64,000 nucleotides of DNA, taken from the NCBI RefSeq assembly GCF_000020605.1, contig NC_012781.1, positions 1,861,501 to 1,925,500 of the forward strand. The letters are read 5' to 3'. Each line of letters opens with the position of its first letter. The stretch's first letter is position 1. Position numbers and translations under genes: made by a program. The notes under the pieces are model-generated. The model saw only the letters and a program-made list of their open reading frames with translations. It was not told where the DNA came from and ran no database searches. This DNA comes from Agathobacter rectalis ATCC 33656. Lineage in GTDB: Bacteria; Bacillota; Clostridia; Lachnospirales; Lachnospiraceae. Shown here in pieces: positions 25,072 through 34,763 of the stretch.

Positions 25072-27486
25072 TTATTTCATTACGATGTTTACAATACGTC
25101 CCGGAACATAAATCTCTTTTACGATATTTCCTGTAAGCTTATCTGCAATAACATCCTTTGCTTTTGCGATAACCTCATCCTTAGGATCCTGTTTTCCGAT
25201 TGCAAGAGTGCCCTTAGTCTTTCCGTTGATCTGTACAGCAATCTCTACTGTATCCTCAACAGTCTTTGCCTCATCGTATACCGGCCATGGCTCAAATGCG
25301 ATTGTATCGTCATGTCCCATTCTCTGCCAGATTTCCTCACCAACATGTGGACATACACAAGAAAGCATCTTGATAAGTCCCTCTGCAAACTCTCTAGGAC
25401 ATCTGCCTGCCTTGTATACTTCATTGACAAAAATCATCATCTGGCTGATAGCTGTATTGTAGCCAAGTGCCTCGAAGTCGTTTGTGACCTTCTTTACTGT
25501 CTGATGGTAGATTCTTGTGAGCTTTCCGTCATCCTCTTCGATAATATTCTCAGGCTCTGTAAAGAAATTCCATACACGTGTGATGAATCTCTTTGCTCCC
25601 TGTACGTTGCTGTCGTTCCAAGGCTTTGAAACCTCAAGTGGTCCCATGAACATCTCGTAGAGACGAAGTGTATCAGCGCCGTACTCCTCGACTACATCAC
25701 TAGGATTTACTACGAACTCCGGGAATCTCTTGCCCATCTTGATACCGTTTGATCCAAGGATCATTCCCTGATGTACGAGCTTCTTAAAAGGCTCCTTTAC
25801 AGGGGATAAGCCCTGATCAAAGAGGAATCTGTTCCAGATTCTTGAATACATGAGGTGTCCTACCGCATGCTCCGGTCCACCAACATAGAGATCTACCGGC
25901 ATCCAGTGCTTTAAGAGCTCCTGATTTGCAAATTCCTTATCATTGTGTGGATCAATATATCTCATATAATACCATGAGGATCCTGCCGAGCCAGGCATGG
26001 TGGATGTCTCACGAGTACCCTTTACGCCGTTTCTGTCATACTGCTTCCACTCTGTAGCGTTCTCAAGAGGTGCCTTGCCATTCTTGCCCTTGTAATCCTC
26101 AAGCTCAGGAAGGACAAGCGGAAGCTCATCATCAGGAAGGAAATAGATTGAACCATCCTCCTTGTATACGCATGGAACAGGCTCTCCCCAGTATCTCTGA
26201 CGTGCAAAAATCCACTCACGGAACTTGTAGTTTACAGTTCTCTTTGCCACGCCCATCTTCTCAAGCTTGGCTGTGATAGCTTCCTTAGCATCCTCAACTA
26301 CCATTCCGGTAAACTCCTCTGAGTTGATGAGCTTGCAGCCCTTTCCAAGATAATCATGCTTCTCAAATGCATGCTCTGATACATCTGCACCATCAATTAC
26401 CTGAATCATCTCAATATCATGAGCCTGTGCATACTCGAAATCTCGCTGATCATGAGTAGGAACTGCCATAACAGCACCTGTACCGTAGCTTGCCAGTACG
26501 AAATCACCGATGAACATTCGCACTTCCTTGCCGTTTACAGGGTTGATACAATGAAGTCCCTTAAGCTCACAGCCTGACTTTGTCTTGTTAAGCTCAGTTC
26601 TGTCCATATCGCTCTTCTTTACAGTCTCATCTATGTAAGCCTGAACCTCTTCTTTGTTCTCGACTCTGTCCATGAGACCCTTTACTATATCTCCGTCCGG
26701 AGCAAGCACCATAAATGTGATACCATATATTGTCTCGATACATGTAGTAAAGATAGAGAACTCTCCACCGCCTACAATCTGGAATTTGACCTCGACACCT
26801 GTGCTCTTGCCAATCCAGTTTCTCTGCATTTCCTTGGTAGACTCAGGCCAGTCTATCTCATTAAGCCCCTCAAGGAGCTTTTCTGCAAATGCCGGCTGGT
26901 CAATAACCCACTGTTTCATGTTCTTGCGGACTACAGGATAGCCACCACGCTCTGACTTGCCATCTATAACCTCATCGTTTGAGAGAACTGTTCCAAGCTC
27001 CTCGCACCAGTTTACAGGCATATCAATATGCTTTGCATATCCGGCCTCATAAAGCTTCTTGAAAATCCACTGTGTCCACTTGTAAAACTCAGGGTCACTT
27101 GTAGAAATCATCTTTGACCAGTCATAATCAAAACCAAGCTCTCTTAACTGCTTTGAGAAGGTCTCTATATTCTTCTGAGTGAAACCGTTTGGATGATGAC
27201 CTGTGTTTACAGCATACTGCTCTGCCGGTAAACCGAATGAATCATATCCCATCGGATGAAGTACATTGTAGCCCTGCATTCTCTTCATACGCGACATGAT
27301 ATCTGTAGCTGTATAGCCCTCCGGATGTCCAGCGTGAAGGCCTACTCCTGAAGGGTAAGGGAACATATCAAGTGCATAGTATTTAGGCTTTGAAAAATCC
27401 CAAACATCTGTCTTGAATGTCTCGTGTTCTTTCCAGTATTCCTGCCATTTTTTCTCTATGGCCTTGTGATTGTATGGTTCTGACAT
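25072..27486 (-). CDS. leuS: leucyl-tRNA synthetase
   Basis: A class I synthetase of 804 residues that charges tRNA-Leu. The HIGH-type motif is PYPSGVGLHAGHPEGYTATD (near 43). The CP1 editing domain includes GTGAVMAVPTHDQRDFEYA, and the KMSKS-type motif is written NGIKMGKRFPEF. WFYYMRYIDP-like sequence (SSWYYMRYIDPHND) lies in the catalytic core, with a C-terminal anticodon-binding domain. AAGGAGG precedes ATG. A promoter and a terminator-like leader hairpin lie upstream, but no T-box motif was found. Confidence 0.96.
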   Translation of the reverse strand: MSEPYNHKAIEKKWQEYWKEHETFKTDVWDFSKPKYYALDMFPYPSGVGLHAGHPEGYTATDIMSRMKRMQGYNVLHPMGYDSFGLPAEQYAVNTGHHPNGFTQKNIETFSKQLRELGFDYDWSKMISTSDPEFYKWTQWIFKKLYEAGYAKHIDMPVNWCEELGTVLSNDEVIDGKSERGGYPVVRKNMKQWVIDQPAFAEKLLEGLNEIDWPESTKEMQRNWIGKSTGVEVKFQIVGGGEFSIFTTCIETIYGITFMVLAPDGDIVKGLMDRVENKEEVQAYIDETVKKSDMDRTELNKTKSGCELKGLHCINPVNGKEVRMFIGDFVLASYGTGAVMAVPTHDQRDFEYAQAHDIEMIQVIDGADVSEHAFEKHDYLGKGCKLINSEEFTGMVVEDAKEAITAKLEKMGVAKRTVNYKFREWIFARQRYWGEPVPCVYKEDGSIYFLPDDELPLVLPELEDYKGKNGKAPLENATEWKQYDRNGVKGTRETSTMPGSAGSSWYYMRYIDPHNDKEFANQELLKHWMPVDLYVGGPEHAVGHLMYSRIWNRFLFDQGLSPVKEPFKKLVHQGMILGSNGIKMGKRFPEFVVNPSDVVEEYGADTLRLYEMFMGPLEVSKPWNDSNVQGAKRFITRVWNFFTEPENIIEEDDGKLTRIYHQTVKKVTNDFEALGYNTAISQMMIFVNEVYKAGRCPREFAEGLIKMLSCVCPHVGEEIWQRMGHDDTIAFEPWPVYDEAKTVEDTVEIAVQINGKTKGTLAIGKQDPKDEVIAKAKDVIADKLTGNIVKEIYVPGRIVNIVMK

Positions 27487-27503
27487 ACTTGCCTCCTTAT
27501 ATC

Positions 27504-27537
27504 AAAAACGCTCCGCCTCTCAAAGAGACGAAGGCGT
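27504..27537 (-). promoter_or_regulatory. terminator-like hairpin in the leuS leader
   Basis: On the minus strand ACGC-C-TTCGTCTCT (27537 downward) pairs with AGAGGCGGAGCGT with one bulged C and three G-U pairs, followed at once by five U's and then, after eight bases, the leuS AAGGAGG. It would act as an attenuator between the promoter and leuS. The only upstream mini-ORF (MNVNQTD) has no leucine codons. Confidence 0.6.
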
Positions 27538-27566
27538 ATTTTTAATCCGTCTGATTAACATTCATA

Positions 27567-27595
27567 ATTTTACACATCACACTATATTTTGTCAA
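27567..27595 (-). promoter_or_regulatory. promoter of leuS
   Basis: Minus strand TTGACA (27590-27595), 17-bp spacer, TAAAAT (27567-27572): a near-consensus sigma-A promoter giving a leader of about 75 nt. Confidence 0.85.
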
Positions 27596-27606
27596 GTTTT
27601 GCTATA

Positions 27607-27636
27607 TAAAAAACCCGGTGCATCACTGCCCCGGGT
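27607..27636 (-). terminator. terminator of ilvN-ilvC
   Basis: Minus strand ACCCGG (27631-27636) pairs with CCGGGT (27613-27618), followed by TTTTTT. The loop is 12 nt. Confidence 0.85.
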
Positions 27637-27661
27637 CTTATTGTCATATATATCTGACAGA

Positions 27662-28702
<1,041 letters not shown>

Positions 28703-28744
28703 TTAATTTAAGTAAACTATTTATATGTAAGGATTGTCCTGTGA

Positions 28745-29245
28745 CTAATCCAACATAACTACATCATCGGAACCTCTGGTAAGTCCTGTGATTCCCGTTC
28801 TTGCGAGCTCTAATATTTCATAGCCGCTAAGTAAGTCTATGAACTTATCAAGCTTGTCCTGTGTACCTATGAGCTCAATAATCATAGAGTCATGAGTGAC
28901 ATCAACTATCTTGCCGTGGAAGATCTCAGTCACATTCATAACTGCCTGTCTTTGTGTATCGAGTGCTCTTATCTTTATCATAATAAGCTCCCTGCACACT
29001 GAGAGTCCCGGCTCAAGCTTCTTGATATCAAGTACATCCTCAAGCTTCGCCAACTGCTTCTCTATCTGCTCAAGCACCTGCTCATCACCGCTTGCAACAA
29101 TTGTGATACGTGTGTAGCGCGGATCTGCTGTAACCCCTGAAGAGAAACTATCAATATTAAATCCCCTGCGACTGAACAGTCCTGAAATACGACTGGTCAC
29201 TCCGGGATTGTTCTCAACTAAAAGAGATAATGCCTGTCTTCTCAT
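28745..29245 (-). CDS. ilvN: acetolactate synthase small (regulatory) subunit
   Basis: A 166-residue regulatory subunit with an N-terminal ACT domain (LLVENNPGVTSRISGLFSRRGFNIDS) and the IlvN C-terminal domain (SMIIELIGTQDKLDKFIDLL). It confers valine feedback on the catalytic IlvB. No catalytic subunit gene is adjacent; it must lie elsewhere in the genome. ATG at 29245 is chosen because GGAAGG lies seven bases upstream; the frame is open to 29284. It forms an operon with ilvC from a consensus promoter. Confidence 0.92.
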   Translation of the reverse strand: MRRQALSLLVENNPGVTSRISGLFSRRGFNIDSFSSGVTADPRYTRITIVASGDEQVLEQIEKQLAKLEDVLDIKKLEPGLSVCRELIMIKIRALDTQRQAVMNVTEIFHGKIVDVTHDSMIIELIGTQDKLDKFIDLLSGYEILELARTGITGLTRGSDDVVMLD

Positions 29246-29290
29246 CGAAAAACCTTCCTCACAATTTCTATTATTTCTGTTCACATGATG

Positions 29291-29319
29291 ATAATATTAC
29301 TATAATCTGTATTTGTCAA
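29291..29319 (-). promoter_or_regulatory. promoter of ilvN-ilvC
   Basis: Minus strand TTGACA (29314-29319), 17-bp spacer, TATTAT (29291-29296). The leader is short, about 40 nt, with no T-box or leader peptide recognised. Confidence 0.8.
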
Positions 29320-29421
29320 GCAATATCGTTAATATAACTTAAATTCATATTATCAATAACAATATTTATACATCCATAACCTCGATAAATGCCTGTTTTA
29401 TAACGTTTTATACAGTATCTT

Positions 29422-29455
29422 CAAAAAAAGCCGGGCGACATACAACCGCCCGGCT
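29422..29455 (-). terminator. terminator of pckA
   Basis: Minus strand AGCCGGGCG (29447-29455 side) pairs with CGCCCGGCT (29429-29437 side) around a 9-nt loop, followed by TTTTTTT. Confidence 0.92.
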
Positions 29456-29488
29456 TTAGAATTATCTAATATAATTCTGTTTAATATA

Positions 29489-31093
29489 TTATAACTGTGG
29501 TCCTGCTGCAACAAGTGCTTTACCAGCCTCATTTGTTGTGTACTTAACAAAGTTCTTGTTGAATCTCTCTGCAAGATCTTTAGCCTTTGCCTCCCACTCA
29601 GAAGCATCAGCATATGTGTCACGAGGATCAAGGATTCCTGAATCAACTCCAGGAAGCTCTGTAGGAACCTCGAAATCGAACATAGGGATCTTCTTTGTTG
29701 GAGCATTAAGGATATCACCAGAAAGGATAGCGTCGATGATTCCTCTTGTATCCTTGATTGTGATTCTCTTTCCTGTTCCGTTCCATCCTGTATTTACAAG
29801 GTAAGCCTTAGCACCGCTCTTCTCCATCTTCTTAACGAGCTCTGCAGCGTATTTTGTAGGATGAAGCTCAAGGAATGCCTGTCCGAAGCAAGCTGAGAAT
29901 GTAGGTGTTGGCTCAGTAATTCCACGCTCTGTTCCTGCAAGCTTTGCAGTAAATCCTGAAAGGAAGTAGTACTGTGTCTGCTCAGGTGTAAGAATAGATA
30001 CTGGTGGAAGTACTCCGAATGCATCTGCTGAAAGGAAGATTACATTCTTTGCAGCCGGTGCTGAAGATACTGGCTTAACAATATTTGTGATGTGGTTGAT
30101 TGGGTAAGATACACGTGTATTCTCTGTTACACTCTTGTCCTCGAAATCAATCTTTCCATCATCAGCAACTGTAACGTTCTCAAGAAGAGCATCTCTTCTG
30201 ATTGCGTTGTAGATATCAGGCTCAGACTCTTTGTCAAGACCGATAACCTTAGCGTAGCATCCACCCTCGAAGTTGAATACGCCGTTGTCATCCCAGCCGT
30301 GCTCGTCATCTCCGATAAGAAGACGCTTAGGATCTGTAGAAAGTGTTGTCTTACCTGTTCCTGAAAGACCGAAGAAGATTGCTGTGTTCTCTCCGTTCAT
30401 GTCAGCGTTTGCTGAACAGTGCATTGAAGCGATGCCCTTAAGTGGGAGGTAGTAGTTCATCATAGAGAACATACCCTTCTTCATCTCTCCGCCGTACCAT
30501 GTATTGATGATAACCTGCTCTTTTGATGTGATGTTAAATGCAACACATGTCTCTGAGTTAAGACCTAACTCCTTGTAGTTCTCAACCTTAGCCTTTGAAG
30601 CATTGTATACTACGAAATCAGGCTCGAAGTTCTCAAGCTCCTCTGCTGATGGCTGGATGAACATGTTTGTTACGAAATGAGCCTGCCAAGCAACCTCAAC
30701 GATGAAACGAACTGCCATACGTGTATCCTTGTTTGCTCCACAGAATGCATCTACTACGAAAAGCTTCTTGTTGCAGAGCTCTTTCTTAGCAAGATCCTTA
30801 ACTGTTGCCCAAACATCCTCTTTCATTGGATGGTTGTCGTTTGGATACTCAGGTGTATTCCACCATACTGTGTCCTTAGAATTCTCGTCCATAACGATAT
30901 ATTTATCTTTAGGAGAACGTCCAGTGTAGATACCTGTCATAACGTTAACTGCACCAAGCTCTGTCTCCTTACCAACCTCGTAACCCTCAAGGCCGGCTTT
31001 TGTCTCTTCCTCGAATAATGTCTCGTAAGAAGGATTGTGAACGATCTCTGTTGTTCCGGTAATGCCATACTTTGTTAAATCAACATTTGCCAT
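29489..31093 (-). CDS. pckA: phosphoenolpyruvate carboxykinase (ATP)
   Basis: Interconverts oxaloacetate and PEP with ATP/ADP; in gut Firmicutes it often runs toward oxaloacetate during fermentation. The kinase-1a P-loop [11 protein letters not shown] and kinase-2 [13 protein letters not shown] are near residues 245-275. [12 protein letters not shown] is an N-terminal substrate site, and NTGWNGTG and [17 protein letters not shown] are further family signatures. At 534 residues it is full length. It is a single gene with its own promoter and a strong terminator. Synonymous codon use is strongly biased, suggesting high expression. Confidence 0.96.
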   Translation of the reverse strand: MANVDLTKYGITGTTEIVHNPSYETLFEEETKAGLEGYEVGKETELGAVNVMTGIYTGRSPKDKYIVMDENSKDTVWWNTPEYPNDNHPMKEDVWATVKDLAKKELCNKKLFVVDAFCGANKDTRMAVRFIVEVAWQAHFVTNMFIQPSAEELENFEPDFVVYNASKAKVENYKELGLNSETCVAFNITSKEQVIINTWYGGEMKKGMFSMMNYYLPLKGIASMHCSANADMNGENTAIFFGLSGTGKTTLSTDPKRLLIGDDEHGWDDNGVFNFEGGCYAKVIGLDKESEPDIYNAIRRDALLENVTVADDGKIDFEDKSVTENTRVSYPINHITNIVKPVSSAPAAKNVIFLSADAFGVLPPVSILTPEQTQYYFLSGFTAKLAGTERGITEPTPTFSACFGQAFLELHPTKYAAELVKKMEKSGAKAYLVNTGWNGTGKRITIKDTRGIIDAILSGDILNAPTKKIPMFDFEVPTELPGVDSGILDPRDTYADASEWEAKAKDLAERFNKNFVKYTTNEAGKALVAAGPQL

Positions 31094-31120
31094 TTTGAAT
31101 AAACCTCTTTTCTATAAATT

Positions 31121-31175
31121 ATGGATTTACATCCATTTCTTTTGTTAGTATATATGTTTGTTAAAAAAAAATCAA
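31121..31175 (-). promoter_or_regulatory. promoter of pckA with a start-proximal dyad
   Basis: Minus strand TTGATT (31170-31175), 17-bp spacer, TATACT (31147-31152). ATGGAT (31121-31126) and ATCCAT (31131-31136) form a perfect dyad at about +4 to +19 of the transcript, able to act as an operator or a 5' stabilising hairpin. Confidence 0.65.
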
Positions 31176-31239
31176 TATCTACTTTTCAATTTACACTTAT
31201 TTCACACTTTTTCGACATGTATAATATATTTCCCACACA

Positions 31240-32025
31240 TCAGCCTTTCGCATATCTGGTGAGGAACTGCCTGGTACGCTCCTCCTTCGGATGGTCAATC
31301 ACCTCATGTGGGTCGCCATGCTCAACAATCACACCACCGTCCATGAAGATCACCTGATCCGCAACATCACGCGCAAAGGCCATCTCATGCGTGACAATAA
31401 TCATTGTGGTATTCTGCTGCGCAAGGGAACGTATGACCTTAAGCACCTCTCCGGTAAGCTCCGGGTCAAGAGCTGAAGTAGGCTCATCAAAGCAGAGTAT
31501 ATCAGGCTTAAGTGCCAGTGCCCTTGCTATAGCTACACGCTGCTGCTGTCCACCTGAGAGCTGATGCGGATAATGGTTCATCCTCTCAGCAAGCCCCATT
31601 CTGTCCAGAAGCTCCTTTCCATGCTCATCAATACGTGTAAGGATTGCTTTTTTATCCTTTTTAAACTCAGGTGTCTCCTGTGCCAGAAGACGCTCTGCCA
31701 GAGTGACATTCTCAAGTGCTGTGTACTGTGGAAAAAGATTAAACTGCTGAAACACCATACCAAAATGCAGCCTCTTTTTGCGAAGCTCCGCGTCTTTATC
31801 CTTGCCCGCTTCGGAAGCATCAAAAAGAGTCTCACCATTTACAATAATCTGGCCACTGTCAGGTCTCTCAAGGAAGTTAAGGCACCGTAACAGCGTAGTC
31901 TTTCCTGAGCCTGATGAACCGATTATCGCAAGAGCATTGCCCTCCTCCATGGAAAAGCTTACATCCTTAAGCACATTAGTCCTTCCAAAGTGTTTTTCTA
32001 TATTTCTAACCTCTAAAATTGCCAT
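31240..32025 (-). CDS. polar amino-acid ABC transporter, ATP-binding protein
   Basis: A 261-residue ATPase of the GlnQ/HisP class. Walker A is GSSGSGKTT (about 35-43), the signature is LSGGQQQRVAIARAL, Walker B is ILCFDEPTSALDPE and the H-loop is VTHEMAFA. It energises uptake through the permease and binding protein encoded just upstream (nine-base gap). The substrate is probably an amino acid; the exact one cannot be read from the sequence. No clear terminator follows before the pckA promoter. Confidence 0.93.
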   Translation of the reverse strand: MAILEVRNIEKHFGRTNVLKDVSFSMEEGNALAIIGSSGSGKTTLLRCLNFLERPDSGQIIVNGETLFDASEAGKDKDAELRKKRLHFGMVFQQFNLFPQYTALENVTLAERLLAQETPEFKKDKKAILTRIDEHGKELLDRMGLAERMNHYPHQLSGGQQQRVAIARALALKPDILCFDEPTSALDPELTGEVLKVIRSLAQQNTTMIIVTHEMAFARDVADQVIFMDGGVIVEHGDPHEVIDHPKEERTRQFLTRYAKG

Positions 32026-32034
32026 GTCTTCCTC

Positions 32035-32691
32035 CTACCTGAAATAATCCAGCTTTTTCTCGATATAATTAAATAAAAGTGTAAGGATTCCGACAAATAC
32101 GAGATAAAATACACCTGTATAAAACAGCGGCCATGTAAGTCCGTCAGACTTCATAAACGCCGCTCCCGCAAAGGTAAGCTCGTATGCCGCAATAATTCTG
32201 GCAAGAGAAGTATCCTTTACAAGAGTGATTATCTCATTTGACATAGGCGGAACAACACGCTTGATCATCTGAAGCAGAGTGATTTTAAAGAAAATCTGCT
32301 GCTTTGTCATGCCTAACACCTGTCCTGCCTCTCTCTGACCGGCCGGAACACCCTCTATGCCACCTCTGAATATAACAGAGAAATAACATGCATAGTTGAT
32401 GACAAACGCTACAACCGTCGCTGTAATACGTCCGGTCTCGTCACCACTCCATATAGCCTGATGAAGCCACAAACCCGGTCCGTAGAATATAATGATAAGC
32501 TGAAGCATAAGCGGTGTGCCGCGGATAACCCATACAAATACATTCATGACAGCCTTGACAGGCTTAAACCTGCTCAAAAGCCCAAATGCAAATATAAGCC
32601 CCAGTGGCAGTGAAAATATAAGTGTCAGTATAAATATTTCAAAGGTGGTCCACAGACCACTCATTAGTGCTTGTGTAACAGTCCAAAACAT
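32035..32691 (-). CDS. polar amino-acid ABC transporter, permease
   Basis: A 218-residue inner-membrane permease of the HisM/GlnP family with about five helices and the EAA-type coupling motif GGIEGVPAGQREAGQVLGMT near residue 125. The start at 32691 is preferred: GGGAG precedes ATG by eight bases and the ATG follows the binding-protein stop by one base. An upstream ATG at 32712 would overlap that gene. A single permease type suggests a homodimeric pore. Confidence 0.92.
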   Translation of the reverse strand: MFWTVTQALMSGLWTTFEIFILTLIFSLPLGLIFAFGLLSRFKPVKAVMNVFVWVIRGTPLMLQLIIIFYGPGLWLHQAIWSGDETGRITATVVAFVINYACYFSVIFRGGIEGVPAGQREAGQVLGMTKQQIFFKITLLQMIKRVVPPMSNEIITLVKDTSLARIIAAYELTFAGAAFMKSDGLTWPLFYTGVFYLVFVGILTLLFNYIEKKLDYFR

Positions 32692-32692
32692 T

Positions 32693-33499
32693 TTATTTCT
32701 CCCGCTCAACAACTACCTGTGCATTGTTACAGTATGCATTTGTGCATTCCATAGACTTTGTAACCTCATCTGTGAGTGTCATGCCATTCCAGACAACGTC
32801 AATCTTCTTTGAATCAAGCTCCATAACCTTGTTGTCCCAGTCGATAACTACAAATTCAACATCCACGCCGAGCTTCTCACCGACAAGTCTAGCCATATCT
32901 GCATCAAAGCCAATCCATTTGTCATCCTTATCCTTGTAATCCATAGGCTCAAACTCTGTGATACCGACAATCATCTTGCCCTGTGACTTGATATAATCCA
33001 CATCACTGTCGCTGTCAGACTGCTTGAACTCGCAAGGCTCCTGCTCAAGAAGTGAATCCTGTACTCCGTATTTCTTTGCAATCTCCTGCGAGCTGCCATC
33101 AGCATATGAATCTGCGAGTACACTGTTGATATATGAAGCAAGATCAGAACCCTTACGGCATCCGACACCATACTTCTCTGAGGTAAGCTCTGTTGTATGT
33201 ACTAAATCAGGGTAGCTTGTGCCCTCTCCAATCATGGCTCCTGCCATTAAAAGGTCTATGATTGCCGCATCAGATGTACCTGATTTAACCTCCATAAGCG
33301 CATCAGCCTGTGATGAAACCGAATTGTAATTAAAGCCCTTTTCCTTTGCCACAGCCTCTCCTGCTGAGCCTGCCTCAACTGCGTAGGTCATGCCGTCGCC
33401 CTTTTCGCTTTTTTGTGTTCCTGCACCCTTGCTGCCACCACAGGCAGTCATTGAAAGTGCTAAAGTTGCTGTCAAAAGAAGTGCTAATCCTCTTCTCAT
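32693..33499 (-). CDS. amino-acid ABC transporter substrate-binding lipoprotein, apparently circularly permuted
   Basis: A 268-residue lipoprotein (lipobox LSMTAC, Cys20). Family 3 binding proteins normally run from lobe I (VGxxxxxxPFEYKDxDGKxxGFDVDL...GMTxTxER...QVxVV) into lobe II (GVQAGSTGE...YGIAVRKGSD). Here the order is reversed: residues about 37-158 read as lobe II (YAVEAGSAGEAVAKEKG, YGVGCRKGSDL), and residues about 170-268 read as lobe I (MIVGITEFEPMDYKDKDDKW, GFDADMARLVGEKLGV, WNGMTLTDE), ending at QVVVEREK exactly where lobe I normally crosses to lobe II. The start at 33499 follows GGAGG by eight bases. It is first in the operon with permease and ATPase, so it is probably functional. 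Confidence 0.88.
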   Translation of the reverse strand: MRRGLALLLTATLALSMTACGGSKGAGTQKSEKGDGMTYAVEAGSAGEAVAKEKGFNYNSVSSQADALMEVKSGTSDAAIIDLLMAGAMIGEGTSYPDLVHTTELTSEKYGVGCRKGSDLASYINSVLADSYADGSSQEIAKKYGVQDSLLEQEPCEFKQSDSDSDVDYIKSQGKMIVGITEFEPMDYKDKDDKWIGFDADMARLVGEKLGVDVEFVVIDWDNKVMELDSKKIDVVWNGMTLTDEVTKSMECTNAYCNNAQVVVEREK

Positions 33500-33570
33500 G
33501 CTCATTTCCTCCATATGTTAAATAATCATTGTAATTATTCAAAATCATCCAATAACTACAACCTTTTAAC

Positions 33571-33599
33571 ATATTAGCAAATTATCACGCTAAAGTAAA
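33571..33599 (-). promoter_or_regulatory. promoter of the amino-acid ABC operon
   Basis: Minus strand TTTACT (33594-33599), 17-bp spacer, TAATAT (33571-33576). Confidence 0.6.
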
Positions 33600-33639
33600 G
33601 AGGAATTATCCACCAAATCAACAGTTATGTTCTTCCATT

Positions 33640-34584
33640 TTATACAAGCCCCAGACTTTTAATTATATAAAGCCAGAGAGTCAGCGTAAACGCACTGAGC
33701 AGTGTCGTGAGCATTATCGTGGTCGATGAGATAACGCCCTCATGCCCCATATTTCTTGCCATGACAAAGCAGCTTACTGTAGTAGCTGAGCCAAGCATCA
33801 CAAGAATTGCAATAAGCTCACTGTCCCTGAACCCGAAGGCTACCGCAATAGGAAGAAATACTGCCACAAAGCCTACAAGCTTGATAAATGTGGCTGCAAA
33901 TGCAGGCTTCGCCTTTGCTGATGCTTTTTTCAAATCAAAGGTGGCACCCATGGCCATAAGTCCCATAGGCGTTGCCATATTGCCAATGCTTGTCACTGCC
34001 TTTGCCGGTATTCCCGCAAACGGCAGACCAATAGCTGACCACAGAAGTCCTGCAACAATTCCTAAAATAATAGGATTGGTCACTATTCCCTTAAATGTCT
34101 TTTTGAGCACTGCCCTGTCTATGCCGTTTTGCCCCGGCTTGAAAAATGAAAGCACTATAACAGCCATCACGTTGTAAAGCGGTACGCTTCCTATAATCAT
34201 GACGGGTGCCATGCCTGCGTTTCCATAAATGTTCTGGATAAAAGCAATTCCAAGCAGCGCAGCACTGCTTCTGTATGAGGCCTGTATAAACTCGCCCCGT
34301 ATAGATTTATCCCTCCACAGACAGGAAACAAGTGTTGATATTGTAATGCTTATCAACGTAACCACAAAGCAGAATACTATAAATTTAATGTTCCAAACCC
34401 TTGAAAAATCAACTGACGCAAGATCACTAAACAGTAAAAAAGGTAAAGGTATCTTAAACACAAACTTATTCATCCTGTTTGCAAAGTCTTCGTCCAAAAT
34501 CCCCACCTTGCGAAGAAAAAGTCCAAACACCATCATCAGAAAAATAGGTCCTGTGGCATTTAGACAAAACATTAAATTTTCCAT
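33640..34584 (-). CDS. AEC (auxin efflux carrier) family permease
   Basis: A 314-residue membrane protein with about ten hydrophobic helices in two five-helix halves, typical of the AEC/MleP-type carriers. Family-like segments include FRKVGILDEDFANRMNKFVFKIPLPFLLF-type N-terminal sequence, the central NPIILGIVAGLLWSAIGL and the C-terminal ATTVSCFVMARNMGHEG. Bacterial members move malate, malonate or related organic anions; the substrate here is unknown. GGAGG lies 11 bases before ATG. It stands alone between the ABC operon and the divergent lipid genes. Confidence 0.85.
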   Translation of the reverse strand: MENLMFCLNATGPIFLMMVFGLFLRKVGILDEDFANRMNKFVFKIPLPFLLFSDLASVDFSRVWNIKFIVFCFVVTLISITISTLVSCLWRDKSIRGEFIQASYRSSAALLGIAFIQNIYGNAGMAPVMIIGSVPLYNVMAVIVLSFFKPGQNGIDRAVLKKTFKGIVTNPIILGIVAGLLWSAIGLPFAGIPAKAVTSIGNMATPMGLMAMGATFDLKKASAKAKPAFAATFIKLVGFVAVFLPIAVAFGFRDSELIAILVMLGSATTVSCFVMARNMGHEGVISSTTIMLTTLLSAFTLTLWLYIIKSLGLV

Positions 34585-34763
34585 CTCAAATTAAGCCTCC
34601 GTCATATCAGTAATCTGTAGTTTATAATTATACTATTTTGTACATTCCAGCTACCACAATAAGCTTTGAACTTAGATATGTCAACCTTTTATTGCACTGT
34701 AGATTATTTTAAAAAATTATGGTACACTTATCGCATATTTTATTTAGGAAGGAATTAAACGGT

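Noticed and set aside
27549-27572. MNVNQTD mini-ORF as a leader peptide controlling leuS
   Set aside because: It has no leucine codons and no ribosome site, so classical leucine attenuation is not supported.
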